This document shows, one piece after another, positions 10,780-22,800 of a DNA stretch of 64,000 nucleotides. The notes beneath the pieces are model-generated. The model had not been told where the DNA came from. It did no database searches and saw nothing but the letters and a program-made list of their open reading frames with translations. The stretch spans positions 170,764,882-170,828,881 of the forward strand of contig CM069433.1 of NCBI GenBank assembly GCA_035610365.1. The letters are read 5' to 3'. Both the position numbers and the translations under genes were made by a program. Each line of letters opens with the position of its first letter. The stretch's first letter is position 1. The DNA comes from Aquatica leii. Lineage: Eukaryota > Arthropoda > Insecta > Coleoptera > Lampyridae.

Positions 10780-13333
10780 CACTGGTCTGCAAAACAATAT
10801 TTTTTATCGAGCCCTGACACTATTCCGGGTGATTCTTATGTAAAATGACGTCCTGAATCCAAATATGTCTTCCGTTTTCTTCCATCACCCACCATTTTCG
10901 ATGGAGCCCCAAATCCCTAATTTTACCACTTTTCGATAAATTAATTATAATTTATTTATCGAACGATAATAATAATTATAATAATTATTATAATAATAAA
11001 TATATGGACATGAATTTAATTTAAATGGGAAAAAAGCTATTTTAGCTATAAACAGTAATCAATAAAAAGATATTCATCGTTACTTGGTGCTTGCTTTCCT
11101 TTTATACCCTGAGGTACAGCTCTCTCGTTTCAAAAACCAGCAGTAGTCCGCCAACATGCTTGCATTCCACTTCCCTGAAAATCTCTTCTCCAGCTTAGCG
11201 ATGTCTTGATGGAACCGTTCCCCGTGTTCATCCGAGACTGCTTCTAAATTTTCAGGGAAAAAGTCCAGATGCGAGTGAAGGAAGTGAACTTTAAGAGACA
11301 TGTTACATCCTATGTCCTTGTACGCTAAAAGCAGTTCTTCGACGTGAGCGACATAATCTTCACTTTTGTGGTTACCCAGGAAGTTCTTACAAACGTTTTG
11401 AAATGCAAGCCAAGCTCGTTTTTCTTTTCGATTTAGGTGTTCAATAAACGTCGAATCTTATATGAGTTGTCTAATCTGGGGACCAACAAAAACGCCTTCT
11501 TTGATTTTAGCTTCGCAAAGACGAGGAAATTTAGTTTTCAAGAATTGAAATGCGCCACCTGTCTTGTCCACTGCTTTTACAAACTGCTTGATCAATCCAA
11601 GTTTGATGTGTAAAGGTGGTAAGTAACTATTTTCCTTCGGAACCAAAGGATTGTGGGCGACATTTTTCTGACCAGGAATAAGATTTTCTCGTAGAGGCCA
11701 GTCCCATTACGATGTAATGTTTATCTCGGGCTCGGCTATCCCATTCACAAAGGAAGCAGCAATATTTTGTGAATCCTGATTGTAGGCCCGTGAGTAGAGC
11801 AACCACTTTTAAGTCAGCGCAAAGTTTCTACTTATAATCATGATAACTAATTTTATCAAGGATTTTGAAGATGTTTTCGTACGTTTCCTTCATATCAACA
11901 GAGTATGCAACTGGAACTGATGGGAAGTCATTCCGATTTGCCAACAGGACAACTTTAAAGCTTGTTTTTGATTAGTCTATAAACAGTTTCCATTTGTCTG
12001 GGTCACATGGCATCTGTAGCTCTGTCATCAATAAATTTGCATTATGGCAGAACACTAAACCTTTATCTTCCGAAAAAAGACATTTCAGGGTTGCTTGTCT
12101 GGTCCTGTAAGAAAATATTTTTACTCCCTTTTCTAAGAGATTCCACTGTTGAAGTCGCGATCCTAGGAGCTGAGATTTAGTCTTGGATAACTGCAAATAC
12201 CTGACAAGATCATTTAATTTCGATTGAGTGAGTAGGTGAGGTTGCCGAGAAACTAAATCTGCGGAATACTCTTCACCATCATTGAACGTATCATTTGAAG
12301 CCCCAGGTTGTGGCTCAGAGTCTTTTAAATCAATTTCCGGCTCTAGAGTATAAGTGTTTGGGGGCTCTGGGATTGGCAAAGTATCGTTATGAGGAACAGG
12401 TCTTAGAACTGACGGAATATTGGGATACTGAATTGTATGCTTACTTTTGCTCGAAAACCCGACGATGGAAGTCATACAAAAGTAACAATCTGTAAGATGA
12501 CAGCGAGGTTCACGCCAAACCATGGGCACAGCAAATCGCATTGATTTACGGGTACTTTTAAGCCATTTGGTCAAACTACTGTAACAAGTCGTACAGCAAA
12601 CTGATGGAGCCCAGGTCTTGTCCTGGTCGCCAACTTGACAATCAAAGTACAATTTATAAGCAGTTTTAACAAGCGGAGAAAGGGGTTTTCGTTGCGCTTT
12701 TAAAGTTAATTCTCCACAGACATAGCAGAAGCTATCGGGATGGTTTTTACACTCGCGTGGCAAACAATAATTCAACGCCCGACATTAACTACAAATCACA
12801 CTTAGTCGCTTGAAAAAATCCGGAATAAAAGTAGTTTTACTGTTTTACACAAATGAACAAAAATGAACACAAAATCCAGCACATTTAAAACGTCGACAAG
12901 TTAACTCTGCAACAGCTATAGATGTACTGATCGAAGCAGTTAAGCAAACAATGTAATATACTATAATGAGAAGAGTAATGCAAGTTCAAGTCTGTCGAAA
13001 ATTCCTGTTCAAATCTGCATGTGGTATTGAGATCGCCAGCGTCGTGCACTGAATCTTCCTAACTGTTTATTGATATTTTTTTACTGTTCTTATATATTTG
13101 TATTTTATTGTTTCTATATACATTTTATAGCAAAACTTTTATTACCAGCTTTGGGATGTTTAACGGCTATAAGTTAAAATTCTAAAAAAAATGCAAAAAA
13201 TAAAATAAAAACGGGGTCCCCCCAAAATAGGTGGGTGATGGGTAAAAACGGAGCTCATTTTTGGATTCAGGAGGTCATTTTACATAAGAATCGTCAAGAA
13301 TGGTATCAGGACCGATTTTCATGCAGACCAGTG
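10780..13333 (-). mobile_element. Chapaev3-like (CMC group) DNA transposon with terminal repeats and TAA target duplication
   Basis: The element begins CACTGGTCTGCA and ends with its exact complement. Weaker inverted similarity extends about 130 bp inward. It is flanked by TAA at 10777-10779 and 13334-13336. The other palindrome arm has the same flanks without the element and with one TAA, which confirms both ends. A 5'-CAC terminus and a 3-bp duplication fit the CMC group, most likely Chapaev3; the clade name is an inference. It is 2,554 bp long and holds one broken transposase gene. Confidence 0.85.
11080..12775 (-). pseudogene. Chapaev3-like transposase, broken
   Basis: The longest open part (11972-12775, 267 codons from ATG) starts with a cysteine-rich region (CYVC, CCTTC and CYFC pairs) that probably binds zinc and DNA. 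It ends CDPDKWKLFID. The protein continues in shifted frames with LLANRNDFPSVPVAYSVDMK, LCADLKVVALLTG and CEWDSRARDKHY. Then come LPPLHIKLGLIKQFVKAV (11458-11646) and finally HSHLDFFPENL, GERFHQDI and LADYCWFLKRE (11080-11301). I know this set of blocks from a protein family common in insect and other animal genomes. The terminal repeats here show that it is a transposase. At least three frame breaks make it inactive. Confidence 0.75.
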
Positions 13334-14005
13334 TAATCAAATCGATAGCCCGTCGCCTTTTTCAGATTAATGTTTGTTTTCATTTGCTCGACTACTTTTT
13401 TTAGAGTGACTAGCATAAGATTTTCTGAAATTTGTGAGTCTGCTAGAAGTTTACCAAACAGAACTGTTTTATTGTTATTATTTTTAGCTAATGGTTCTTT
13501 TTATCTATTCTGACTGGGGGTAACCATGTGACAAGCTTTTTATAGTTGTTTTTCAGAGAAAATAATCTGTTTCTTTATCTGGTGCTCAATTTTGCAAATA
13601 TGACTTTATTGCATTTTTTTTGTTTCAGTACATCTGTTTATTTTTGAATTTTCTTATTCTTTAGCTTGTCTTTTTTTTTATTAGTTTTATGAACTAAATT
13701 GGGTATTTTAATCTATTGGTCATATGAGTAATCTCCTTTCTGTTGTTAAGTGAAATTTTTAACTTCTTTTTTTAGTTGTAATCAGTGCAAAAACTGAGCC
13801 AACCAATGGTTCTGTTGACAACCGTTGGCTGGGCCGTATTTGTACTTTATGTAATGTTTGAATAACTTTGGAGGCACACCTGCAATAAAAAAAGTCAAAA
13901 CCACTTGTATACTTGACGCATTTGATTATCGTTTATTGTTTGTCGATAAGCAATTTAATTGTGATACGATCCTTTATCTAATTTTACTTCAATAAAAGGA
14001 CTCAA

Positions 14006-14239
14006 GTGGTTAGAATCGGTGAAACCAACAGTGATGCCATGGTGGGGAAAACGGGACTGCCACAAGGATCAGTTCTTGGACCTGTTCTATTTTTAATATA
14101 TATTCATAACTTGTTAAATTTGAGCATTAGAAATAGTACGTTATATTCTTTTGCTGACGACACTGTAGCTATTTTTCTGGGTCCTCTTGGCATGAAGTAT
14201 TTGATAATAAGAATAAGTCAGACTGGTGCTTATGAATGA
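14006..14239 (+). pseudogene. LINE reverse transcriptase fragment, left arm
   Basis: The plus-strand frame contains GLPQGSVLGPVLFLIYIHN and then FADDT. These are the template-grip and catalytic YADD/FADD blocks of a non-LTR reverse transcriptase of the jockey/CR1/R1 type. Only about 75 residues are open. It points away from the endonuclease fragment in the same arm, so the arm is not a simple linear LINE copy. Confidence 0.75.
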
Positions 14240-14663
14240 ATTTTAGTGAATTTAATTTAAACAAACTTTGAATATTTAAACTCCGGAATTCAGTGAATTG
14301 AAGAACCGTGGGATAATCAAGTGTTTTTTTAGACAAATCCCATACTCAACGATGAACTTGACTAGCGCCAGAAAAACCATTCTCACCTGCTCTGCAGACA
14401 GTACAGATCTCAGCTGTAAATTGTCTTTCTGAGTCTGCAGCACAGGTACCAGATGTAATAGTCCAATCGCAGGTGACAGTCCACTATTATGCCCAAGTAC
14501 TTAACGCTATCAATCAAGCGGACTGGATGCGTTCTGTGATTTAACAATCAGAAAGTTTCTGTTGGTTGTCCAGCAACTGTTAAGGAAAACGGAAGTGCGA
14601 AAGTTTTTCCCACATTAAGACTAAGTAAATTTGAATTTTTATACTTTTCATTTCCGCTGATGC
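14209..14663. other. Palindrome centre (spacer)
   Basis: About 455 bp separate the two arms. No coding domain was recognised. It is moderately GC-richer than its surroundings around 14360-14560. Confidence 0.5.
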
Positions 14664-14676
14664 ATTATCAAAAACT

Positions 14677-14865
14677 TCATTCCAAGAAGAACCAGAAAAA
14701 ATAGCTAGTGTCGTCAGCAAAAAAATATAACGTACAATTTGTAATGCTCAAATTTAACAAGATATTAATATATATTAAAAATAGAATAGGTTCAAGAACT
14801 GATCCTTGTGACACTTCCGTTTTCACGACCATAACATCACTGTTGGTTTCACCGATTCTAACCAC
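14677..14865 (-). pseudogene. LINE reverse transcriptase fragment, right arm copy
   Basis: This is the inverted copy of the left-arm fragment. It has SQGSVLEPILFLIYINILLN and FADDT on the minus strand. It differs from the left copy at several residues, so the arms have diverged. Confidence 0.72.
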
Positions 14866-15299
14866 TTGAGTCCTTTCATTGAAGTAAAATTAGATATAGG
14901 ATCGTATCACAATTAAATTACTTATTGACAAGGATCCAAGTGGTTTTCACTATTCTTATTGAAGGTGTGCCTCCAAGATTATTCGAAAATCACATGAAGT
15001 ACAAATACGACTTATTCCTCCAGATTGTTTCGCAAGATTCTTTTGGAAGTGACTTAATTAACCAAGATTTTGATAACTTAGCAGTCATACTACCACTACT
15101 GAAAAAATAATCAAAAAAGCAGCCCAACCAACTGTTGTCAATAGAACCATTGATTGGCTCAGTTTTTGCACTGATTACAACTAAAAAAAGAAGTTAAATT
15201 TTTTTCTAAAAGTACTCAGATACCTGATTATAACAGAAAGGAGATTACTCTTATGACCAATAGATTAAAATACCCAATCCAATTCACAAAACTGATAAG

Positions 15300-15590
15300 A
15301 AAAAGACAAGTTAAAGAATACAAAAATTTATAAATACAAAGATGTACAGAAACAGAAAAAATTCAATAAATTCATACCTGCAAAATTTAGGAAAAATAGA
15401 TAAAAAACCATTAGCCAGAAATAATAAACAAAAACAGATCTGTTTGCTAAACATCTAGCAGACAATAAGAAAACAAACGTTAATCTGAAAATTGCGTCGG
15501 GCTACGATTTGATTACCAATAAAGCACTAAAACTTAGAAAAGGTAGAGGCGTGTCATATATGAAATACCGTTTAATTTTTGCCTTGTAAT
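15300..15590 (+). pseudogene. LINE linker and start of reverse transcriptase, broken
   Basis: The plus strand holds TDLFAKHLADN followed by SGYDLITNKALK. This resembles the jockey-type block (KAPGxDLITxxxLK) that opens the reverse transcriptase domain after an FAxHL linker. It faces opposite to the RT fragment at 14677-14865 and runs into an endonuclease fragment. The segment therefore joins LINE pieces in an unnatural order. Confidence 0.5.
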
Positions 15591-15639
15591 TTTTTTGTTT
15601 TTTAAAAGACATTTTTCTTTTTTTTTTAAATAGTTTAGT

Positions 15640-16210
15640 ATTTTAGTTCTCAGGTCTTAATATTAGAAAAATGCGCTTACAGTTTAAAATCTAGAAGAAG
15701 CTTTAAAAAGAAGACAACTTATCCGTCTCATGAGTGAAAGGTCATGGGACAAAATAGTCTCGATTGCAGACCGTACCTAAATTTTTCCCAAGTCTTGTTC
15801 AGACGCAGCGAAAAGAAAACGAAAGAGGGAGCAATAGAAATGGAGATCGACGTCAAAAGGGGAAATATCCCAGCAGCAAGACAGATGTCTTCACGGTCTT
15901 ACAGTACTATTTAAGATTGAGCAGTGTAGATATTGTACTGATACAAGAACCTTGGGTTTATAGAAGGACTGTCAGGAAACTAAGTAAGGTAATCATCCAG
16001 GAGCTTGCATTTTAGCTAAGTATGGTAACCACTTAATACCGATCTAAAAATCAACACAAGACACCCAATAGGAATAAAGACAAATACGAACATAAAAGAA
16101 AGTATACAAAACCTTATAAGGGCTTTGATATATCTTCCTATCTTTGTCACACATACCAGAAAGAAAGTAATCGACATTAAGATTGGCACACCACACGTGT
16201 GAAGTGAAAT
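15640..16210 (+). pseudogene. LINE endonuclease (APE) fragment, right arm copy
   Basis: The plus-strand frame at 15764-16015 includes SVDIVLIQEPWVYRRTVRKL, the conserved start of a jockey/R1-group LINE endonuclease. A leader rich in arginine and lysine precedes it. It is the inverted partner of the fragment at 9985-10640 and is likewise broken. Confidence 0.72.
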
Positions 16211-16241
16211 AATTTAAACCATCCCAAAAGATTTTATCATT

Positions 16242-16577
16242 TTAAGAACTTTTAGAAATATTTTTCATTGATTCAACAGCCTTAGCTGTCAAGGATGCTT
16301 TCAAATAGTGTAATTTATGCACATCAAAAAGTTTATTTTTATTTACAGCAGTAATATCATAATTAGCTAAGCAGTTTTTGTTTGTGATAAATAAAATGGG
16401 CTCTGACTTGACAATCCCGCATTTATGTTTCTGGAAACAAGATAACTCAAAATTGCGGTTGGTCATAATTGTACCAACGATGCTAAATGTTAACGTGATT
16501 TTGACAAAATTATAAGATTTCAATTGCAAAAACTGTCTTAACTTGGTTAACAGTATTATGATTTTGAAAATGATCAT
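16242..16577 (-). pseudogene. Possible BEL/Pao Gag fragment (fossil)
   Basis: The C-terminal part of this 111-codon frame reads LFDVHKLHYLKASLTAKAVE. This resembles the QKFHYLKxxLxGEA block of the DUF1759 region in BEL/Pao Gag proteins. The rest is too decayed to judge and no LTRs are seen. Treat it as an old fragment of uncertain extent. Confidence 0.4.
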
Positions 16578-16689
16578 GTTTTTTTTACATATAATTCTAG
16601 AGGTCGTTTGTCTAGCGCCCCTGCACTGCTGTCTTTTTGGTCCTTTTATGCACCCCCGAATTATTACTCCCTCAGCTGTTCTGTTTTGT

Positions 16690-18752
16690 CAATAAACTCC
16701 GAAAGCTGATTTCAATGGGTTTTTTCAATTCATCTTCGGTTAGTTTTCGTTTGCCGAGAACCGTTGTGTGTTGCGTTTGATACGTTTTGCGGAGCTTCGT
16801 CATCTTCCAAGCATTTGCAGTCCCATTTTATGCGTGATTTAGTTAAAGCCACACTGTCCTGTTATTAGTCTTGTCAATTTCCTTTCTCGACTCGCGCTTG
16901 ACAGTGCATTTTGAGTGTTTGATTGTGGCTCTGGAAGGAAGAGTTTTGTGTGCCTTATCCATGAAAAGTTTTTCCACAATTCCGCTGCTAGTTTGCTGCG
17001 AATTATTTTTTTTTCAGTCTCGTAGGTGATTCCAAAAGCGGGTTCAGGTCCTATATATGTCCCTGTTGTGCTTTGTTTACCTAGCGCGTCCGCCATTAAG
17101 TTTCTTTTAACACTCTGATTTTTTTGGTATCCAGATGAGCTGCAGTTGTCGGCAAATTGCTAATATTTTCAGACTGTTTATGCATGCCATAATCACCCAC
17201 ACAGCACAGTTTTGTCCTAATGATGCCCTACTGATACCTCATACTAGATATGCGTATATACGGGGAATATCAATTTCACCGCTAACCAATATCCTATAAA
17301 CATCTTGGGGAAAGCAGAATGACACAGAATTGAATCTCCTACAGACAACTAAGTCAGAAATCTTAAACTTATCAGAAATAAGATGACATACTTTTACATA
17401 CTTTTATTGCAAAAAAATATTACAGAACTTTAAAAAAATCTCCATTTAAAAGAAATCCATTTGGTTAACAATAAGTATTAATATTTAACGAGAAAAATTT
17501 TAGATTAATTTTTTTAACTGCTTTTCATAAAACCAACCAGGGTCATTGTCCTCTGTTTATTAGTTTATTGTTGCTAGAGGATCTTTTCCAAAACTTCTAG
17601 AACGCAGTTATTATGCTCAATGTTTTGTTTTTGTTAATAAATTTGTAAAGGCTTTCTTGCCTTTTTGGCCAAGCAATTTGTCGCCGTGTAAAACAGTATC
17701 AATAATAAACTTTGGAATGACTAGCCCCTTATGAGCTCCTCCGCGATGTCCCTCATATTTTTGCAATTTCTCTGATCTAATATTACACATCCATTAAACG
17801 CAAACTGAATATTAGAAAACTAGTACAATTATGCTTACGGAATTCTTCATGTACATGTCATGTACTTTTTCAAAGCGTCAAGTTTTTCTTGAGAGTTTAC
17901 AGGAAGCTTTAACTCAGTAATAGAAATACTCGCATATTGTTTGGCTAAACGATAAAATTTTTGTTAGAATAATTATAACCTCACTTTCGCTTATATATAA
18001 AATCTAAAAGCTATTTTTTAAATCGTTCATAAAGAATACGAAAACAAACATAATTACTTACCTACTCCAATCACTATTTTTTCATTCTTTTTTTTTGGTA
18101 CGCAACAATCAAGATCACAACACAAAACAAAAGCGTGAAGCTAAACCGTTGAAAACCCAGTGAAAGATATCCCACGGATATAGTTTTGATGATCTTCTAA
18201 ATATTTCATTTTTATGATATCTCATGGTTATGTTTTAAATAGCCGGGACATACATCTATGAATTGGTCAAGAAACTGACATCTTCAGAATATTGGGTCCT
18301 GTATGAGCAGTTTGGATTTTATTACTCGCGAACTTAGTGCCAGTAGTGCTGATATTGGACCAATTGCGATATGTGTCGATAATGCTCCTAACACACCGGT
18401 CAGCAGCAACAACTTCAGCTTGAAAAACGAACGTATATTTAACCAAGGTCAGCAAAAATTGTTTTCGATGGTGCCTGCCTTCATATATTTCTGCACCGGT
18501 ACCGTTGCGATTTTTAGCTTCATCTGTGCACCAGACAATTCCTTCAACCGCGCTCGGGTAAATGTTTTTTGTCCACTCCTCTTGTAACGGAATTATCACT
18601 TTAAATTTCTTTAAGATGTGATAATATTTTGTGAAGTCGGATCTCATAGTTAACCATATCCATTTCGGATAAATAAAACGTTCAAAAATGGTAACAAAGA
18701 GTCCGTTTTCAATTCCATTTGTTATGAGAATTTTCTTGTAACTTAAAAGCAA
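16690..18752 (-). pseudogene. LINE 3' region with RNase H, split by about 1 kb
   Basis: The minus strand has a ribonuclease H region at about 18267-18600. Its blocks include IVWCTDEAKNRNGTGAEIYE (the TDGSK region) and KYTFVFQAEVVA. After a gap comes a C-terminal segment at 16839-17150 with LIWIPKKSE, MADALGKQSTTGTYIGPEPA and LTRLITGQCGFN. Those match the end of RNase H (the WVPGH and ADELA blocks) and the tail of R1/jockey-type LINE ORF2. The 161-codon frame 18267-18752 also contains non-conserved N-terminal sequence. Frame breaks and the intervening ~1 kb make it a pseudogene. Confidence 0.68.
17215..18260. other. Unidentified DNA between the two LINE parts
   Basis: About 1 kb with no homology to LINE ORF2 separates the RNase H parts and is probably a later insertion. 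Minus-strand pieces at about 17560-17960 look weakly coding (for example GHRGGAHKGLVIPKFIIDTV). I recognise no family, and no terminal repeats or target duplication were identified. Confidence 0.4.
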
Positions 18753-18759
18753 GCGTCTA

Positions 18760-19840
18760 ACTTAGTTTGATTAAGCAAGCGCGTTGCAAGTCTCGGTGTG
18801 GTAATTCTACTTGGTACTCTACTTTGTTTAAATCTGTCGATCACTGAAAGGTGTTAGGTGCGTTATTGGCTGTAACTGCGTTGAAATAATCGAAAAACCT
18901 TGACGGATGTCACGTTAATGTACTTAAACGAGAATATATATAATTAGAGCTGATTCAAAGTTTGTGACTGAAAGTAAAGTTAAGTTAGTATGATCCACGT
19001 TGTAGTTACATATAAATGTTTTGCTTAAGACTGACAGTTAACTGATAAAATTGAATACAAGTAAAATCAAAATGATACAACATGCGTACTACACGCATAA
19101 AGCTGTCATAATTAATTATTGAATGCAAAACAATCCCAAAGAAAAACGTTATGCTAATAAAAGGTATAAAACTGATTTACTAATTATAGAAGAAATTTAA
19201 ATTATACAATCCTAAGAATTCAAAAGAAGGTGTGAGTCATATTTCATCACTTCTGATTTACTAAGAAAGGTGGACTTCACACTTCGCCTTCTTAAATTAC
19301 TCACACCTGGAACGTCAAGCAATGAACAACATCGCGTATTTGCTAAATACTTGAATAAATCTTTTCCAACACATTCGCTAAAAGCGCAATCATAATAAAT
19401 AACAAGAAAAATTCAGCTGAAAGAAAAACTACTTACATTTAGCAGACTAGCCCCGATACGACGTTCAACAGCGATTTAAAAAAAGTAGAAGGAAGAGCAA
19501 TGGACCTTTTTAACAGCGATATCGCGCTGATACTCACTCGTAAAGGTGATTTGACAATCAGTAGCGACGTGCAAACCTGTGTAACCGTTAATTTTAATAA
19601 TAAATGATATTTTTGACACAAAATAACGAAATGTAACACTTTATAAAACGAATATATTGATGAGTAAAGTTTAAACGCAATAAGCGGACCCACAAAGCAG
19701 TTATATTCCGTATTGGTAGAGATAATACATTTAAGAAGTTATAGTTTAATGGTAATAAAAAAGTAATTAATTTTAACGTAAGCTGCATTTCGGTATCATT
19801 TTGTTAAGAAACGTTACGCTATAGGTAATCTAGCATAGAC
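18760..19840. other. AT-rich intergenic stretch
   Basis: No gene or element end was recognised before the hAT terminus at 19841. Confidence 0.5.
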
Positions 19841-22800
19841 CAGTGCAGAAAGTGTGGCGGTTCGCACTGGTTCGGCGAACCGGCCCACCCTGAAGCCACA
19901 GGTTCGGCGAACCGACCCTGTTGTGGGTACAGCAAACCGGCATCTATTGGTTATTTTATACTGTGGTTCAGGTAAGAAAAAAATTATGAATAAGCGAAGA
20001 TTGAAGATTGAAAATCGTATTACAAAATTTTACAAGTTGACAATCTGAAAAATTCCATTTACAGAGCAAAATTTTTATTACCACAATTTCCGGCCCTTCG
20101 TTTGCTTGCGGTGTTGTTTGTACTCGGTCTTGTACCAACCATAAACAAAATTAACAGATGCGCCGTTTTTTATTGTATTGTGTAAAGCGTCTAAGAATCC
20201 AGATTGCGGTACTTGCCGTTTTCGTTTTATGAAGCTATTTAAAATAATATATTAGTCGAGTGAGTCGAACGTCGAAGCTTCGTAACATCACTAATCAGTA
20301 ACTTAGTCAAGTGCGTCTGTCATGGTAATTTCGTTATTTAAAATTTAGGCAATAGCGTTGAAATGGTAATAGTGAGAAGTGAAAGTGAAAAATTTATATT
20401 TAACAGATTTAAAAAAAAACAGTGAATTTAATAAGTGAAATAAAAATTAATTTAATAGTTAGAAATTAACGTGAATGTGAATGACTGTCACTATGCTCAA
20501 AAGACACCGAGTTAATTGCGAAAGAGCAAGAGTTTCTCAAGCAGTTCCTCAAAACTGCAAAAAGATAAATGAATTTTTCGGCGGTTCTGCAGCGAAGAAG
20601 GCAAAATACAATACAACATCCAAAGATCAAGATTCGGAAGATGCTGCAAACACAAGCACGCAAATTAACAGTGGCGCAATTGAAAGTGGAAATGAAAATT
20701 CAAACAATTTCTCAGAGAGTTCTAAATTTGATGAACAGGACGAACACGAAATTCGGAACACCTCGTTTTCAGGCTCAGGCTTCAAATTCAAGTTCGGTTT
20801 CAAATAATAATGAGGTACGGGGCCATTTGATCGAACCATTTTTATTATCGCCTGCTATGGTTGTCCTTCCTTAATCCTTTATAAAAATACACTATTACAT
20901 TAATTTGAAAATAATAGTAAGATTAATAGTAAGATTCTGAGCCAAATTCTGTTCATATATTTAAAAAAAATTGCATAATTTGCAATAGGTAAAATATTGT
21001 CAAAACTCATAATAATAATAATTGCTTTCGTTGCAATTTATGTGAACGATAAATTTAAGTTAAGCACAAAAATACTGTAGTGAAATTTGTTTCATCGCAG
21101 TGCTTGAATTTTATAAAGACAAATCATTTGAGAAATTTATTGAAACTATAACTGAATAAGTTACTTTTGGGAAATGTTATTTAAGCGATTAAATCATATA
21201 ATTCTGCAGGAATTTTTACAGAATGATAAAAACAACCTTCTTCATGATGAACACATTTCAAATGATTCAGTAACTTATGCTCCAGATTTTGGTTTGGCAA
21301 AACAATCACAGCTCGTAATTGCAGATGGCGAATCTGCGATAAATGTCGAATTTATTGGTTGTTTACTGTTACAAAGTGATAATTCAAATGATCACATTTT
21401 CCAGCTGTTTGGTGCTGATCAGCCTACCCCAGAGAGTCCAGACACTCAAATGGACAACAAAGATACGCAGAAACAAATAATAGTTTTCCCGGATGACAAT
21501 TCATTGCCGATATGTTGGAACACCAAGCAAAGAAATGAATTCTGCCGAAAGTATCCATGGCTCATCATCAAAAATGGCAAGCTTGGATGTTCTCACTGCA
21601 GAGAAGTTAGTCTTCTTAAGAAATACAAATCTTCCCTTACAATCAAACAAATAACACCTGTGCAGCAATGGGCAAAGGTGGAGGTCGAGGAGTACGGCAA
21701 AGACAAGCTGATTCAACAGGCTTCTTTAAGAAAGAAAATTCGTGATCATGTCAATTCAAAATCGCACCAGACCACTGCCATTCTCATTCAGAAGGTGAAA
21801 TCGATAGACTTTGATCTTGACAAATATGCTGCGAACAAGCAACAGGAGTTCCAGTTAACAACTGAACGCGTGTTTCGTACCGTGTACAATATGGTAAAAA
21901 ACTGTCGACCATATAAGGACCTTCAAATATTGACATGCAGAAACTCAACGTTTGTGATATGGGCACTATTCTCCACTCGAAAATGACATGTGCTAAAATT
22001 GCTGACTTCATTGGCGTTGAAATGCGTAGCAAACTGCTTATAGAGATTGTCCAATCGAACGCTAAATTTGGCATAATTCTTGATGAATCAACTTTGCTAA
22101 GTCAGATATCGTCAATCGCGATTTATTTGCGTGTCATTATTAAAGGAGCCGAATTACCATGTTAATATGTTTCTACAATTGGTCGAACTTAATATATGTC
22201 TGCTAAAGGCATCTGTGATAAAGTCCTTACTACACTAAGAAGTCACGAAATTTAGGAGTCCAATCTTCAACAAAGCCTGATAGGCGTAACTTGTGATGGC
22301 GCTTCAGTGATGCTTGGAAGAATAAAAGGTGTTGCTGAATTGTTGAGGCAGCATTATCCAAACTTGGTCATTTGGCACTGCTCTGCCCACCGCCTTGAAT
22401 TGTGTGTTGGAGATACCATGAAAGAACTGAATCAAATCAATCACTTCAAGGTGTTTATCGAAAAGCTTCATGGTCTTTATACTACAAACTTAAAAAACCA
22501 GCAAGAATTAAAAGAATGTGCGAACAACCTAGATGTAGAGTTGTTGAAGATAGGAAAAATTCTAAGCACTCGTTGGGTAGCCTCAATTTTACAAACTGTC
22601 CGTGCTGTGTGGGAAAACTATGCTGCCTTGTTTGCCCACTGCAAGGTAAGAACGATTTGCTTGTCTGGTATAATTTCAAGTTATTCGATAAGTTGTTGAC
22701 AAAATGCAAATCATTTTTTTCGTTTGTTTATATGAAGTTATTCGAGCAATATAATTTTCTTATAGAAATCCGAATCAGACAGAAAACGTGATGTAATAAC

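Larger units (their letters stand above)
9972..14208. repeat. Left arm of a large inverted duplication (interrupted)
   Basis: This arm is the reverse complement of 14664-16223, apart from small indels and a 2,554-bp transposon (10780-13333) inserted in it. The outer edge begins GACGGTTTAAATTATTTCAC and pairs with the edge at 16223. The inner edge lies near TTGATAAT at 14208. Without the transposon the arm is about 1.7 kb. It is built from LINE fragments. Identity is clearly below 100%, so the duplication is not very recent. Confidence 0.88.
14664..16223. repeat. Right arm of the large inverted duplication
   Basis: About 1.56 kb pair with the left arm in inverted orientation. This arm lacks the Chapaev3-like insertion, so near 15505-15525 it preserves the uninterrupted target site, in the context TTATTGGTAATCAAATCG on the minus strand. 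Confidence 0.88.

Noticed and set aside
19854-20048. 64-codon plus-strand frame at the left end of the first hAT
   Set aside because: It spans the terminal repeat and has GGTTCGGCGAACC repeats rather than a protein domain.
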